DNA from: Phycisphaerales bacterium
GTDB taxonomy: Bacteria; Planctomycetota; Phycisphaerae; Phycisphaerales; UBA1924
Direction: 5' to 3'
Length of the DNA: 39,818 nucleotides
Assembly (NCBI GenBank): GCA_029212425.1
Contig: JARGNC010000003.1
Coordinates: 1-39,818, forward strand
Of this stretch, positions 1 to 8,642 are shown in pieces; position 1 is the stretch's first letter; each line of letters opens with the position of its first letter. Below the pieces are notes generated by a model. That model saw nothing but the letters and a program-made list of their open reading frames with translations. It made no database searches and was not told the origin of the DNA. A program made the position numbers and the translations under genes.

Positions 1-216
1 TCGATATTCCTGACCCCGACCAAGACCAACGCGGCTCCGCTCATCGCATGGTCGGTGATCCCCAACATGCAGTCGTACTGGCTCATCGACGCGATCAACA
101 AGAATCAGCCCGTCCCCGCATCGCACATCATTCTGGTCTTGCTCTACAGCGCGACGCAGATCATCGTGTTCTTGGCGCTCGCTGTTGTGCTGTTCCAGGG
201 ACGGGATGTTGGCTGA
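1..216 (+). CDS. ABC-2 type permease, C-terminal fragment
   Basis: The window opens inside an open frame that runs from base 1 to a TGA at 214-216, giving the last 71 residues of a membrane protein. The visible part has a polar or amphipathic stretch with NMQSYWLIDAINKN, then one strong hydrophobic helix (HIILVLLYSATQIIVFLALAVV) and a short end, LFQGRDVG. A final transmembrane helix closing in an F-x-x-RD-x-G type tail is typical of ABC-2 family export permeases, which span the inner membrane and pair with an ATPase subunit. The ATPase and the rest of the permease lie outside the window. The next gene is convergent, 16 bases away. The family call is moderately sure; the substrate is unknown. 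Confidence 0.6.
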   Translation, partial: SIFLTPTKTNAAPLIAWSVIPNMQSYWLIDAINKNQPVPASHIILVLLYSATQIIVFLALAVVLFQGRDVG

Positions 217-232
217 TTGTTGATGCCGTCGT

Positions 233-1705
233 TTATTGATTCGCGATAGCGCGTGCGTAGCTCTTGATACACTTTTCGCTTGCGCCGTCCCATGTCAATC
301 CACGAAGCTCGAATCGCCCGTGCTCGGTTAAGGTCTTGCTGAGCGGAGGGTACTTGAGCACCGCGACGATCTTGTTCGCCATCTCGTCGGTGTCCCAGAA
401 ATCAACCTTCAGCGCGTGGGTCAGCACTTCTGCAACACCTGACTGCTTGGACACAATCACCGGCGTGTCGTTGCGCATCGCTTCGAGCGGCGCGATCCCG
501 AAAGGCTCAGAAACGCTCGGCATGACATAGCAGTCCGCCATCGCGTAGACCTTGTCGACATCCTTCCCACGCAGGAATCCTGTAAAGAGTACCTTGTGTC
601 CTATGCCGTTTGCTGCGGCGTCTTCGATCATCCGGACCGCCATATCCCCTGAACCCGCAACGACGAACTTAACCTTCGGATACACCTCCAGCACGCGCTT
701 CGCGGCTTGGATGAAGTACTCAGGTCCCTTCTGCATCGTGATTCGACCGAGGAACAGCACGATTTTCTCGTCTTTCTCGATCGCTTTCGCAAGCAGCGGA
801 TCGGCATGATCTTGCTCGACCCCGTTGTAGACGACATCGATTTTTTCGTCGGGAACGCCGTACTTGTTATGCACGACCGCTTTGGTCAATCGGGACACCG
901 CGATCACGCGGTCCGCGGCGTTCATACCCATGCGTTCGAGGTCGTACACCGGTTGGTTGATGTGCTCTCCTGAGCGATCAAACTCTGTTGCGTGGATGTG
1001 GCAGACGAGGGGCTTGCCGGTGAGGGCGCGGACCGCCATCCCAGCTGGGTAGGTCAACCAGTCGTGCGCGTGGATGACATCGAACTGTTCGTGCAAGCAC
1101 AACGCACTCGCAAGCCGAGCGTAGCGGTCGGCATCAGCGAACAGGTCCCCGGAATACCCTTTGGAACCGGTACCGAGCTCTCCGAGCGAATCCAGAGCAT
1201 CTTGCATTGAATCCGCGAGGGTCTTTGCATCCGAACTCTGCAAGCCTCGCATGATGGTGGAGGTTTGGCTCGATTGCTCTTCGATTGATTCTGTTTCTTG
1301 AGTGGTCCCGGCATGGATATGCTCGACGACCCTGCGGAGGACATCTCCCGCATCAACACCAGGATACGAACTTGGGTACGGCGACTGGAAGGACTCGATC
1401 AGTTCAAACTCCCGTGTTTCGGGAGTTGTATGCTGAACCAACTTCTTGGATCTGGTCGCGTTGGTGGTAACCACTTTGCGATCCGCTCCGATGTTGTTTA
1501 ATCGGAGCTGATCGATGCGTTCTTTGAGCACGCGCGGCCCGATCAATCGAACATGAGACTCATGCCCCGCTGGGATGGGCTGTGGAAACACAAAGGTGAT
1601 CTCATGACCTTGCGCGACCATGGACTTGGTCAGACCAGCGCACGCTGTACCGAGTCCTCCGGCAATGAACGGTGGGAACTCCCAACCAAGCATGAGTATC
1701 CGCAT
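233..1705 (-). CDS. Glycosyltransferase, GT4/GT5 (glycogen-synthase-like)
   Basis: A 490-residue GT-B fold glycosyltransferase. The N-terminus WEFPPFIAGGLGTA (residues 8-21) is the glycine-rich donor loop seen in starch/glycogen synthase-like enzymes. HAHDW at about 212-216 closes the N-terminal domain, and the C-terminal domain carries GRITMQKGPEYF and the E-x7-E nucleotide-sugar motif EPFGIAPLE at about 398-406. Residues roughly 60-190 form a poorly conserved-looking polar insert rich in Ser, Gln and Glu. The enzyme should move glucose or another sugar from a nucleotide sugar to an acceptor in the cytoplasm. A GH15-type glucosidase lies 23 kb away, so alpha-glucan metabolism is plausible but unproven. 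The ATG at 1705 is preceded by a GGGGATGG stretch. The GT-B family is sure; the exact substrate is not. Confidence 0.8.
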   Translation of the reverse strand: MRILMLGWEFPPFIAGGLGTACAGLTKSMVAQGHEITFVFPQPIPAGHESHVRLIGPRVLKERIDQLRLNNIGADRKVVTTNATRSKKLVQHTTPETREFELIESFQSPYPSSYPGVDAGDVLRRVVEHIHAGTTQETESIEEQSSQTSTIMRGLQSSDAKTLADSMQDALDSLGELGTGSKGYSGDLFADADRYARLASALCLHEQFDVIHAHDWLTYPAGMAVRALTGKPLVCHIHATEFDRSGEHINQPVYDLERMGMNAADRVIAVSRLTKAVVHNKYGVPDEKIDVVYNGVEQDHADPLLAKAIEKDEKIVLFLGRITMQKGPEYFIQAAKRVLEVYPKVKFVVAGSGDMAVRMIEDAAANGIGHKVLFTGFLRGKDVDKVYAMADCYVMPSVSEPFGIAPLEAMRNDTPVIVSKQSGVAEVLTHALKVDFWDTDEMANKIVAVLKYPPLSKTLTEHGRFELRGLTWDGASEKCIKSYARAIANQ

Positions 1706-1742
1706 GATTCCATCCCCGTCCGGCGTTCAAACGCGACCGGCA

Positions 1743-2216
1743 TTAGTCTTCTTCAGAATCGTCCATATCCCCGAGCTGGCGGAAACACTGTTCGTACGCA
1801 AGCAACCACTGTAGGCAAGCCTCGGATTGTTCTTGACCGTCCATTGGGATGACCTTCGATCTGAAGACAAACTCCATATCATCCGAACGGTAATGCTCAA
1901 ACTTCACGGCTCCGCTGTCCTCTGCGTATCCGAGATCAACCAGCTCGTCCTCGATCAACTCATCGAGCTTGTCCCCAGATTCGACGAGTTCAGCTTCGAT
2001 GGATTCGGACAACCAGCGGTCCTTGGTCGCGAGTTCAACGACGGCTGCCCCACCGCTCTCGAGACCCTCAAGATACAGCCGGTAGTTCGCGGGCTCCGCG
2101 GCTCCCCACGCTTGAAGGGTGATTGTGGACCCTGTGGATTCAATAGAACCGAACACATTGGCGCTTTTTGCTCGCTCAACAATGGTTTCGATGATCTGAA
2201 CGGTCGTGGTAGACAT
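1743..2216 (-). CDS. Hypothetical protein, acidic, 157 aa
   Basis: A 157-residue protein that I do not recognise. It starts at the ATG at 2216, preceded on its strand by AGAGGA with six bases of spacing; longer upstream frames run across the tRNA-Leu gene and are not credible. It has no signal peptide or membrane helix. An alternating strand-like region (about residues 20-60, with NYRLYLEGLESGG) is followed by a strongly acidic helix (ELVESGDKLDELIEDELVD) and a tail ending DMDDSEED. The fold may be a small alpha/beta domain of the type found in chaperone-like or YbjN-like proteins, but this is only an impression. It lies 37 bases upstream of the glycosyltransferase on the same strand and may share its transcript. 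Confidence 0.65.
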   Translation of the reverse strand: MSTTTVQIIETIVERAKSANVFGSIESTGSTITLQAWGAAEPANYRLYLEGLESGGAAVVELATKDRWLSESIEAELVESGDKLDELIEDELVDLGYAEDSGAVKFEHYRSDDMEFVFRSKVIPMDGQEQSEACLQWLLAYEQCFRQLGDMDDSEED

Positions 2217-2359
2217 AGCTATTCCTCTACATAAGCTGGATCCGACCCGAGGTGCCCAGAATTTGGCCGAGCGATGGGTCCGTATATCCAATCGTATGAC
2301 CGCTGGACCCTGTTCGCGCTGGAAATCGTGGATTTGATACGAACTGGGGTGTTTGATGG

Positions 2360-2387
2360 TCGACATGGGATACCAGAGGTGTATACT
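2360..2387 (+). promoter_or_regulatory. Sigma-70-like promoter of tRNA-Leu
   Basis: TCGACA at 2360-2365 (five of six matches to the -35 consensus) is followed after 16 bases by TATACT at 2382-2387 (five of six to -10). The predicted start near 2394 lies about 24 bases before the mature tRNA end, so the leader is short. A perfect inverted repeat, CCCTATCC/GGATAGGG at 2393-2410, falls exactly in this leader. Position relative to a tRNA gene makes the call better than a match alone. Confidence 0.55.
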
Positions 2388-2417
2388 TCCTCCCCTATCC
2401 TCGGATAGGGATCCGCG

Positions 2418-2501
2418 GCCCAGGTGGCGGAATTGGTAGACGCGCCACCTTGAGGTGGTGGTTCTCGCAAGGGAGTGGAGGTTCGAGTCCTCTTCTGGGC
2501 A
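2418..2501 (+). tRNA. tRNA-Leu (anticodon GAG)
   Basis: An 84-base class II tRNA. The acceptor strand GCCCAGG pairs with TCTGGGC, with one G-U pair, followed by discriminator A at 2501. The D arm contains GGTGGCGGAATTGGTAGACGC as in leucine tRNAs. The anticodon stem CCACC/GGTGG encloses the loop TTGAGGT, giving anticodon GAG, which reads CUC and CUU. The long variable arm (TTCTCGCAAGGGAG) is typical of leucine. The T arm has GTTCGAGTC. CCA is not encoded and must be added after transcription. Confidence 0.95.
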
Positions 2502-2508
2502 TTGCAGC

Positions 2509-2545
2509 AAGAAGCATCGGTTCTCCGATGCTTCTTCTCATTTTT
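2509..2545 (+). terminator. Rho-independent terminator after tRNA-Leu
   Basis: A perfect 12-base-pair stem (2509-2520 with 2525-2536, core GAAGCATCGG/CCGATGCTTC) closes on a TTCT tetraloop and is followed, after CTCA, by five T at 2541-2545. It starts only seven bases after the tRNA and should separate it from the chemotaxis operon downstream. Confidence 0.85.
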
Positions 2546-2663
2546 CGATCTACACAACACGGATTGTTTCCCCATTCGATGGTGCTTTTTTGCTCTTTCC
2601 ACAGGGACATCCTGAAGCCAACTCGTGAATTATTCGATCCTTCTGATGTACCAGTCCAACATC

Positions 2664-2668
2664 AGGAG
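2664..2668 (+). promoter_or_regulatory. Ribosome binding site fixing the cheB GTG start
   Basis: AGGAG lies seven bases before GTG at 2676. The same context (ATCAGGAGATTT, then a GTG start) precedes cheR at 4450, so both genes appear to use GTG. This argues against the upstream ATG at 2625, which would place a non-homologous extension before the receiver domain. Confidence 0.75.
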
Positions 2669-2675
2669 ATTTGCT

Positions 2676-3812
2676 GTGCGCGTTTTGGTCGTTGATGATT
2701 CTGCTTTCATGCGGAAAATGCTCCGAGAGATGATCCAGTCGGATCCATCGCTTGAGGTAATTGACTCAGCGCGCGATGGCGCAGAAGCGGTTGAGAAAGC
2801 ACTGAAACTCAAACCAGACCTCATCACCATGGATATTGAGATGCCTCGAATGAACGGCATCGAGGCGCTAAGAAAAATCCTTGCACAATGCGAGACCACC
2901 CCACCCGCAATCCTGATGTGCTCCTCCTTGACAGTTGACGGGAGTGTCGAAGCACTCAAGGCACTTGAACTGGGCGCATCTGACTTCATCGCAAAGGACC
3001 CACAAGCGGGCGGGATGCAGAGTTTGGGGTTTAAAACCCAACTCCTGAGCAAGCTCCGCTCGATTGGTGGACATCGCCGACGCGTTGCCAGCGGATTCAT
3101 TCCAATGCCGATGATGACGAACACCACTCGCGAGAACCAATCTCGCGCAAGCGATCAGGTCGCATTGAACAATCAGTTTGTGCCTGATCAGGTTGATGCG
3201 ATTGTCATTGGTGCGTCGACCGGTGGCCCCGCTGTTCTTGAAAGCATCCTCGCGGATCTTCCTGAATCACTCCCAATCCCGATCTTGGTTGCTCAGCACA
3301 TGCCGAAGCTGTTTACGGAATCATTCGCGAATCGGCTTCATGGATTCTGCGGATGCGGCGCCATGCTCGCGACGCATGGAACGACACTGCATGCCCCGAA
3401 GGTGTATATCGCGGAGGGCGGATCGCACCTCAAACTCACACGCATTGCGGGTAAAAAAATCATCGCAAGAACCATCGAGCATATTGATGGATTGTCATAC
3501 AAGCCCTCTGTGGATTTGCTATTCACTTCAGCAGCGGAACTGTTTGGACCGCGCGTACTCGCGATCCAACTGACCGGCATGGGTGAAGACGGAGCAATCG
3601 GCGCGAACGCGATCCGATCGAAGGGTGGCGCGGTGATTGCGCAAGACTCAAATTCGTGTGTGGTTTATGGCATGCCGCGAGCGGTTGTGGAAAATGGTTC
3701 CGCAAACGCGATTATGACGCCTTCGGAAATCAAAGCTGTGATCCAGAGTGTCGTGATAACTGACCAAATGGGTGATTCCATCCAATCTGAAAATCCACGA
3801 AAGAGTGCATAA
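2676..3812 (+). CDS. cheB: CheB, chemotaxis protein-glutamate methylesterase/deamidase
   Basis: A 378-residue two-domain response regulator. Residues 1-125 form a receiver domain (VLVVDDSAFMRKMLREMI start, phosphoacceptor Asp53 in TMDIEMP, AKD lysine near 107). A linker of about 45 residues leads to the methylesterase domain with catalytic Ser181 (GASTGGP), His208 (AQHMP) and Asp305 (GMGEDGA). Phosphorylated by CheA, it removes methyl groups from chemoreceptor glutamates and can deamidate glutamines, so it resets receptor activity in the cytoplasm. It is the first gene of the che operon, behind the tRNA-Leu terminator, and about 90 bases separate it from cheW. All catalytic residues are present and the length is normal for the family. 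Confidence 0.97.
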   Translation: MRVLVVDDSAFMRKMLREMIQSDPSLEVIDSARDGAEAVEKALKLKPDLITMDIEMPRMNGIEALRKILAQCETTPPAILMCSSLTVDGSVEALKALELGASDFIAKDPQAGGMQSLGFKTQLLSKLRSIGGHRRRVASGFIPMPMMTNTTRENQSRASDQVALNNQFVPDQVDAIVIGASTGGPAVLESILADLPESLPIPILVAQHMPKLFTESFANRLHGFCGCGAMLATHGTTLHAPKVYIAEGGSHLKLTRIAGKKIIARTIEHIDGLSYKPSVDLLFTSAAELFGPRVLAIQLTGMGEDGAIGANAIRSKGGAVIAQDSNSCVVYGMPRAVVENGSANAIMTPSEIKAVIQSVVITDQMGDSIQSENPRKSA

Positions 3813-3901
3813 CTGCTGGACTTTTGGTATACGGCTTACTTTGCCCCCACTGTTAGACGATACCACTGCCGGACGCTCACCGAGATAGATGAGGAGGCAG
3901 T

Positions 3902-4426
3902 ATGTCAGTATCGAGTTCGGACATCGAAAAGAAGCAGCAATACGCAGGAACCAGCGACAGCGATCCGCTGCGCTTGGTCAGCTTCAATGTTGGACAAGAA
4001 CGATTCGCTGTTGATATTCTGCGAGTCCAAGAGATCAACAGGATGATGTCGTTGACACAGGTGCCACAGAGTCCTCCCGGCGTCTGCGGGATTATCAATC
4101 TTCGCGGACGGATCGTCCCTGTGCTCGATCTCAGAACCCGATTCGGTATTTCGGTCGCTTCGGAAACACACGAGAGCTCACGCATCATTGTTGTTGAAGT
4201 CAAAGGCACCACCGTTGGTTTCATTGTTGATGCTGTCCATGAGGTCCTTCAGATTGATCAGGGGATTGTCGAGCCAATGCCTTCGACTTCATCTACTGCT
4301 GATTCGAGTTACATCTTGGGTGTTGCAAAGCTCGAGAGCGCGTTGCTGATTTTGCTTGATCTTGATCAGCTGTTCACCAACGAATCGCTCCAGTCGATGA
4401 ACTCCGTCAACCGTGCTGCTGCCTAA
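3902..4426 (+). CDS. cheW: CheW, chemotaxis coupling protein
   Basis: A 174-residue adaptor that links chemoreceptors to the CheA kinase in the signalling array. After about 22 polar residues the CheW fold begins with LRLVSFNVGQERFAVDI. The family's hallmark segments VPQSPPGVCGIINLRGRIVPVLDLR and GFIVDAVHEVLQI are present. The ATG has an excellent AGGAGG site eight bases upstream (GAGGAGGCAGTATG). It lies between cheB and cheR; the 89-base gap before it is the largest inside the operon and could hold an internal promoter, though I found no convincing boxes. Nothing is missing. Confidence 0.96.
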   Translation: MSVSSSDIEKKQQYAGTSDSDPLRLVSFNVGQERFAVDILRVQEINRMMSLTQVPQSPPGVCGIINLRGRIVPVLDLRTRFGISVASETHESSRIIVVEVKGTTVGFIVDAVHEVLQIDQGIVEPMPSTSSTADSSYILGVAKLESALLILLDLDQLFTNESLQSMNSVNRAAA

Positions 4427-4449
4427 ACCAAAGAATCAGGAGATTTCGC

Positions 4450-5316
4450 GTGTCGATTACAGTAACAAAGATTCCGATGTCTAGCGAGCAGTTCACACGG
4501 CTTGCTCAGATTATCTACGACCGTTCCGGCATCCACTTTCCTGAACCCAAGAAGTACATCTTGGAATCGAGATTGTCGCATCGTCTCCAAGAACTGGAGA
4601 TCACGGACTTCGATCAGTACATCGCGTATCTCACGATGGGGCCGTACCAGATGGACGAGTTCCAGGAGATGTTCAATCGGATCACAATCAACGAAACAAG
4701 CTTTTTCCGGAATGAAGCACAGCTGAATGTCTTTGAACATCAGATCCTTCCCGAGATCCTTGAAGCTCGCGCCTCGACCAAACGACTTCGTATTTGGTCC
4801 GCGGCTTGTTCCACTGGGGAAGAGCCCTTCACGATTGCGATGCTGATTCATCGCACGCTCGGTATTCGACTCAACGATTGGCACATCGAAATTCTTGGTA
4901 CTGACATTTCCGAGAAAGCACTGAATGTTGCCAACTCCGGCACATACACCAGCTACGCGCTGCGTTCGACACCTCAACTGATGAAGTCGAAGTACTTCAC
5001 AGAAAGCGGACGCGAGTTCCAGCTCAGCGAAACCATTCGCTCGATGGTGAACTTTGAGCGTCACAACCTGAAGGATCGTCTTGCAGCGAAGCGGCATGGC
5101 GTGTGGGATGTGATCTTCTGCCGCAATGTGTTGATCTACTTTGATGATGAGATGAAAAAGGGTGTTGTCTCGATGTTCAACAACCAACTCGCTGATGACG
5201 GCACCCTGTTTATTGGGCATTCCGAACGGATCAAAGATCTGACCGACGATTTCGAACAACTCCCGATCCCACAAGGGTTCTGCTACAAGAAGTCCGGCAA
5301 GTCCAGCAACGCATAA
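4450..5316 (+). CDS. cheR: CheR, chemotaxis protein methyltransferase
   Basis: A 288-residue S-adenosylmethionine-dependent methyltransferase that adds methyl groups to chemoreceptor glutamates and opposes CheB. The N-terminal helical domain (about 1-85) is followed by the SAM domain with the signatures NETSFFRN, RIWSAACSTGEEPFTIAM, LGTDIS and DVIFCRNVLIYFD. The gene starts at GTG 4450 behind TCAGGAGA, the same arrangement as cheB. It begins 23 bases after cheW and ends 11 bases before cheA, so co-translation in one operon is expected. The length is normal and there is no pentapeptide-binding oddity visible. Confidence 0.97.
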   Translation: MSITVTKIPMSSEQFTRLAQIIYDRSGIHFPEPKKYILESRLSHRLQELEITDFDQYIAYLTMGPYQMDEFQEMFNRITINETSFFRNEAQLNVFEHQILPEILEARASTKRLRIWSAACSTGEEPFTIAMLIHRTLGIRLNDWHIEILGTDISEKALNVANSGTYTSYALRSTPQLMKSKYFTESGREFQLSETIRSMVNFERHNLKDRLAAKRHGVWDVIFCRNVLIYFDDEMKKGVVSMFNNQLADDGTLFIGHSERIKDLTDDFEQLPIPQGFCYKKSGKSSNA

Positions 5317-5327
5317 GAGGAACACCG

Positions 5328-7685
5328 ATGTCGATACACGACTTTGATCCAGAAATTTTGCAAGACTTCATCACCGAATCTGGTGAACTGCTCGAACAGC
5401 TCGAGAGCGACCTTGTCGATCTTGAGTCCACGCCGCAAGAACAGGATTTGCTCAATCAAATTTTCAGAGCGTTGCACACCATCAAAGGCAGTGCCTCGTT
5501 CCTCGCGATGACCAACTTGGTGTCGATTGCTCATGTGTCCGAGAGCGCACTCAACTCAGCCCGCAACGGTGATGTCATTATTGGTTCAACGGAGATGGAC
5601 CTTCTGCTCGCGGCGGTTGATGTCCTCAAACTCCAGTTTTCTGAGATCACAGCAGGCAATCTGGATCTCACAGCAGCGGATCCGGCGCTGATCGATTCAT
5701 TGAGCGCGCTCGGAAACGGATTGCAATCACTTGATGCAGAAGATCCGGAAAACATTTCAGACTCGTCGAACGACACGACTGATCCGCAAGAGTGTGTGAT
5801 TTCATCCCCAACGCATCCAGATGGACGCGTTGAATCCCCTCTGGAACTTGATTCATCAAAACTCGATTTGATCGAGCACCTCACGGCAGACATCGAGGAA
5901 TCGCTCAGAGAAGTCTTTGAGAAGATTGACTTGCTCCGCGATGACTCCACCCGATCCAACGCGCTCAGCGAGCTTGCAAGTCTCACAGACGAGCTTGTCA
6001 AAACGATCGACTTCTTTGATCTTCCAGAGATGATGGAGATCATGAACGAACTCGAGCAGAGTATCCAGAACCTAGCAGTCTATGCGGATGCTCGATTCGA
6101 TCAGATTACCCCTCGCTTGCATGGTTTGTGTATGCTGCTTTCAGAGCAGACATCCAAACTGACCGAGCAAGTCCTTGTCTCTTGGGATACTACAGTCGTC
6201 GTCGATCGGCTCCGCAGCTGGATCTCCGGTGAAGCGGTTGATGGTCCGCCCCTTAGCGAAGACGCTGATGGGATCGAGGCGCTCCGCATGGATGGGATTT
6301 TCTTTGGTGATGCCGAGGATCAATCCGGTACTCAAGCAGACCCTGGAGCGGCGCAAGTCATCGAGGCGATTACCAGTGCCGACGAATGCTCGATTGAATC
6401 AACACTTGATACGACCTCTGCAGTTGCGTCAGGAAAGCGTGCTGAGATTGGGCAGATTGAGCAGACCATCCGCGTGGAAGTCGGGCGTCTCGAATCGCTG
6501 ATGAACTTGGTCGGAGAGCTTGTCCTCCAAAAAAACCGGATCGGTGCGCTCTCAGAAGACATCGAACGGACAAATCTCGACAGCAATCTCATCGAACAGA
6601 TGGAATCAACCGCAAGCACGCTCGATCGCGTGACAGGTGACATCCAACTCGCGGTGATGCGCACACGGATGCAGCCTTTGGTGAAGCTGTTCGGGAAATA
6701 TCCACGACTGATCCGTGATCTCGCAAACAAGACAGACAAGAAAATCAACCTCATCATCGAAGGTGCAGAAACCGAGGTGGACAAATCCGTCATTGAAGAA
6801 CTCGGCGACCCACTCGTGCACCTGCTCCGCAACTCGGGGGATCACGGGATCGAACTCCCTGCGGACCGAATCGCAACTGGTAAAGAAGAGACCGGCACCA
6901 TTCGGCTCATCGCGGGTCACGCGGGATCGCATGTCTGCGTTCAGATCATCGACGACGGCAAAGGCTTGGACCGAGATGTGATCGGCGCCAAAGCGATCGA
7001 ACGCGGATTGACGACCGCTGAACAGCTCAGCACGATGCCTGATGAAGAAGTCTTCCGATTCATTCTTGAAGCGGGGTTCTCGACTGCAGAGAAAGTATCC
7101 GATCTCTCAGGGCGCGGCGTTGGGATGGATGTGGTCCGGACCAACATCGAATCCAAACTCAAAGGCGAGCTCACCATCGAATCGGAGCGCGGCAAAGGGA
7201 CAACACTGACAATCACGATCCCGCTCACTGTCGCGATTATGCCCGCGATGATGATCGCGGTTGCGGATGAAGTCTTCGCAATCCCGCTGACCAACATCAC
7301 CGAGATCGTTCGGCCATCGGCGGATCAGCTCTCGTATCTGGGGAACGATCCAGTGATTCATCTCAGAGGCCAGGTCTATCCACTGATCAGTGCTCAAGAG
7401 ATGTTCGATGTCCCGCATCAATCGAGGGACGACGAGAACTTCGTCGTAGTTCTCAGTTACAACCAGCGTGTTGTGGGTCTGAAAGTGTCCTCAGTAATCG
7501 GACAGCAAGAGATCGTCATCAAACCGCTCGATGGAATCCAACGCGAAGGACCGATCTCTGGAGCGACGATCCGGAACGATGGATCCGTCAGTCTCATCAT
7601 GGACATCGCGAAACTGATGAGCACCACCAAGTCACACCCCAATCAAACCAACTCACTAGAACCTGTCGCCGCGAGCGGCCGCTGA
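5328..7685 (+). CDS. cheA: CheA, chemotaxis sensor histidine kinase
   Basis: A 785-residue histidine kinase of the chemotaxis array. The P1 phosphotransfer domain has the phosphorylated His50 in ALHTIKGSASF. A helical region at about 175-300 resembles another Hpt-like bundle but I see no matching histidine motif. P3 dimerisation begins near 376 (RVEVGRLESLMNLVGELVLQ). The ATP-binding P4 domain has the N box HLLRNSGDHGIE near 497, DDGKGLD near 541 and GRGVGMDVVR near 594. A CheW-like P5 domain fills about 640-770. It autophosphorylates and passes phosphate to CheY and CheB. The ATG follows GAGGAA by seven bases. No canonical CheY-binding P2 domain is obvious; the extra helical region sits in its place. 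Confidence 0.95.
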   Translation: MSIHDFDPEILQDFITESGELLEQLESDLVDLESTPQEQDLLNQIFRALHTIKGSASFLAMTNLVSIAHVSESALNSARNGDVIIGSTEMDLLLAAVDVLKLQFSEITAGNLDLTAADPALIDSLSALGNGLQSLDAEDPENISDSSNDTTDPQECVISSPTHPDGRVESPLELDSSKLDLIEHLTADIEESLREVFEKIDLLRDDSTRSNALSELASLTDELVKTIDFFDLPEMMEIMNELEQSIQNLAVYADARFDQITPRLHGLCMLLSEQTSKLTEQVLVSWDTTVVVDRLRSWISGEAVDGPPLSEDADGIEALRMDGIFFGDAEDQSGTQADPGAAQVIEAITSADECSIESTLDTTSAVASGKRAEIGQIEQTIRVEVGRLESLMNLVGELVLQKNRIGALSEDIERTNLDSNLIEQMESTASTLDRVTGDIQLAVMRTRMQPLVKLFGKYPRLIRDLANKTDKKINLIIEGAETEVDKSVIEELGDPLVHLLRNSGDHGIELPADRIATGKEETGTIRLIAGHAGSHVCVQIIDDGKGLDRDVIGAKAIERGLTTAEQLSTMPDEEVFRFILEAGFSTAEKVSDLSGRGVGMDVVRTNIESKLKGELTIESERGKGTTLTITIPLTVAIMPAMMIAVADEVFAIPLTNITEIVRPSADQLSYLGNDPVIHLRGQVYPLISAQEMFDVPHQSRDDENFVVVLSYNQRVVGLKVSSVIGQQEIVIKPLDGIQREGPISGATIRNDGSVSLIMDIAKLMSTTKSHPNQTNSLEPVAASGR

Positions 7686-7716
7686 AAGCTCAGCGTTTCA
7701 CACCAAGGAGTCTCGT

Positions 7717-8196
7717 ATGGACGCCAATATGATCACACCGTTTGTGAACTCAATTCAGAATGTATTCTCGACCATGTTCCAACTCCCTGTCGAGATCGGT
7801 GATCCGCGGATCAAGTCTGATCGGAAAGCGACGCACGATGTCTCTGGGATCATCGGTGTTTCGGGTGAAATGGTCGGCACGATCGTGCTTTCCATGCCTT
7901 CCGCAGCTGCTCAGTCCATCGTGACACTGTTTACCGGAACCGAGTTCGCGGTCGAATCTGATGACTTTGCTGATGCAGTCGGAGAACTGGTCAACATGAT
8001 TTCCGGGAATGCAAAAGCAGAGTTCCAACGCAAGGGTGTCTCGATCACTTGCCCATCTGTTGTGATCGGAGAGAACCACACCATCGCGGTTCAGTCCGGG
8101 ACCCCATGCGTATTGATCCCCTGCACAACCGATTGTGGGGAAGTTGTGCTTGAAGTAGCTATCCGCGAAGCAGAGGTCGAAGCCGCTGCTGCGTAA
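7717..8196 (+). CDS. cheX: CheX-type CheY-P phosphatase
   Basis: A 159-residue protein of the CheC/CheX/FliY phosphatase family. The key E-x2-N motif appears once, as Glu90 and Asn93 in GELVNMISGNAKAEF, as expected for CheX, which has a single active site; CheC usually has two. The rest matches the family's pseudo-symmetric alpha/beta layout (VSGIIGVSGEMVGTIVLSM, then a second strand-rich half ending in VVLEVAIRE). It should dephosphorylate CheY-P and end the signal. It sits directly between cheA and cheY, with an AAGGAG site seven bases before the ATG. CheX is known to act as a dimer. A plain CheC assignment is less likely because the second motif is missing. Confidence 0.85.
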   Translation: MDANMITPFVNSIQNVFSTMFQLPVEIGDPRIKSDRKATHDVSGIIGVSGEMVGTIVLSMPSAAAQSIVTLFTGTEFAVESDDFADAVGELVNMISGNAKAEFQRKGVSITCPSVVIGENHTIAVQSGTPCVLIPCTTDCGEVVLEVAIREAEVEAAAA

Positions 8197-8246
8197 CAGA
8201 TTCATATCATCGTACACATTTTTGATCATACCTTTAGGAGTATGCA

Positions 8247-8621
8247 ATGAAGATCCTACTCATCGACGACTCAAAGACCATGCGGAACATTCAGAAGTCC
8301 GTACTCAAGCAGCTCGGCTACACCGAGATCGAAGAAGCATGCGACGGCCAGGACGCGCTCTCAAAGATCGGCGCTTTCAAGCCTGATCTCTGCTTGGTGG
8401 ACTGGAACATGCCCATCATGGATGGCTTGACCTTCGTTACCACTTTCCGCCAGACCGACAAGACGACACCGCTCATTATGGTCACCACCGAAGCGGAGAA
8501 GTCCCGTGTCATCCAAGCAATCAAAGCGGGTGTCAACAACTATGTTGTCAAGCCATTCACGCCTGACCTCCTTTCCGAGCGAATCACAGAAACACTCGCA
8601 AAGTGCTCAGTGGGTTCATAG
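8247..8621 (+). CDS. cheY: CheY, chemotaxis response regulator
   Basis: A 124-residue single-domain receiver. The acidic pocket Asp7-Asp8, phosphoacceptor Asp52 (VDWNMPIMDG), switch threonine in MVTTEAE (80-81) and conserved Lys102 (VKPF) are all present. Phosphorylated by CheA, it carries the signal to the output, usually the flagellar motor switch. The ATG follows TTTAGGAG by six bases. It lies 50 bases after cheX, its likely phosphatase, and 21 bases before the DUF342 gene. With no second domain and this neighbourhood, CheY is the natural reading. Confidence 0.95.
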   Translation: MKILLIDDSKTMRNIQKSVLKQLGYTEIEEACDGQDALSKIGAFKPDLCLVDWNMPIMDGLTFVTTFRQTDKTTPLIMVTTEAEKSRVIQAIKAGVNNYVVKPFTPDLLSERITETLAKCSVGS

Positions 8622-8642
8622 AACCCCGATCGGAAAGATGGA

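Noticed and set aside
2217..2510. An N-terminal extension of the 157-residue protein across tRNA-Leu
   Set aside because: It would run antisense through the tRNA and its promoter. The internal ATG at 2216 has a good ribosome binding site.
2580..2593. A sigma-54-like element TGG...TTTGC before cheB
   Set aside because: The GG and GC doublets are one base too close (11 instead of 12 apart), and the rest of the match is weak.
4423..5325. A 300-residue open frame on the minus strand across cheR
   Set aside because: It mirrors the cheR gene, has no family motif, and cheR has full catalytic signatures and a good start. It is an antisense shadow produced by codon bias.
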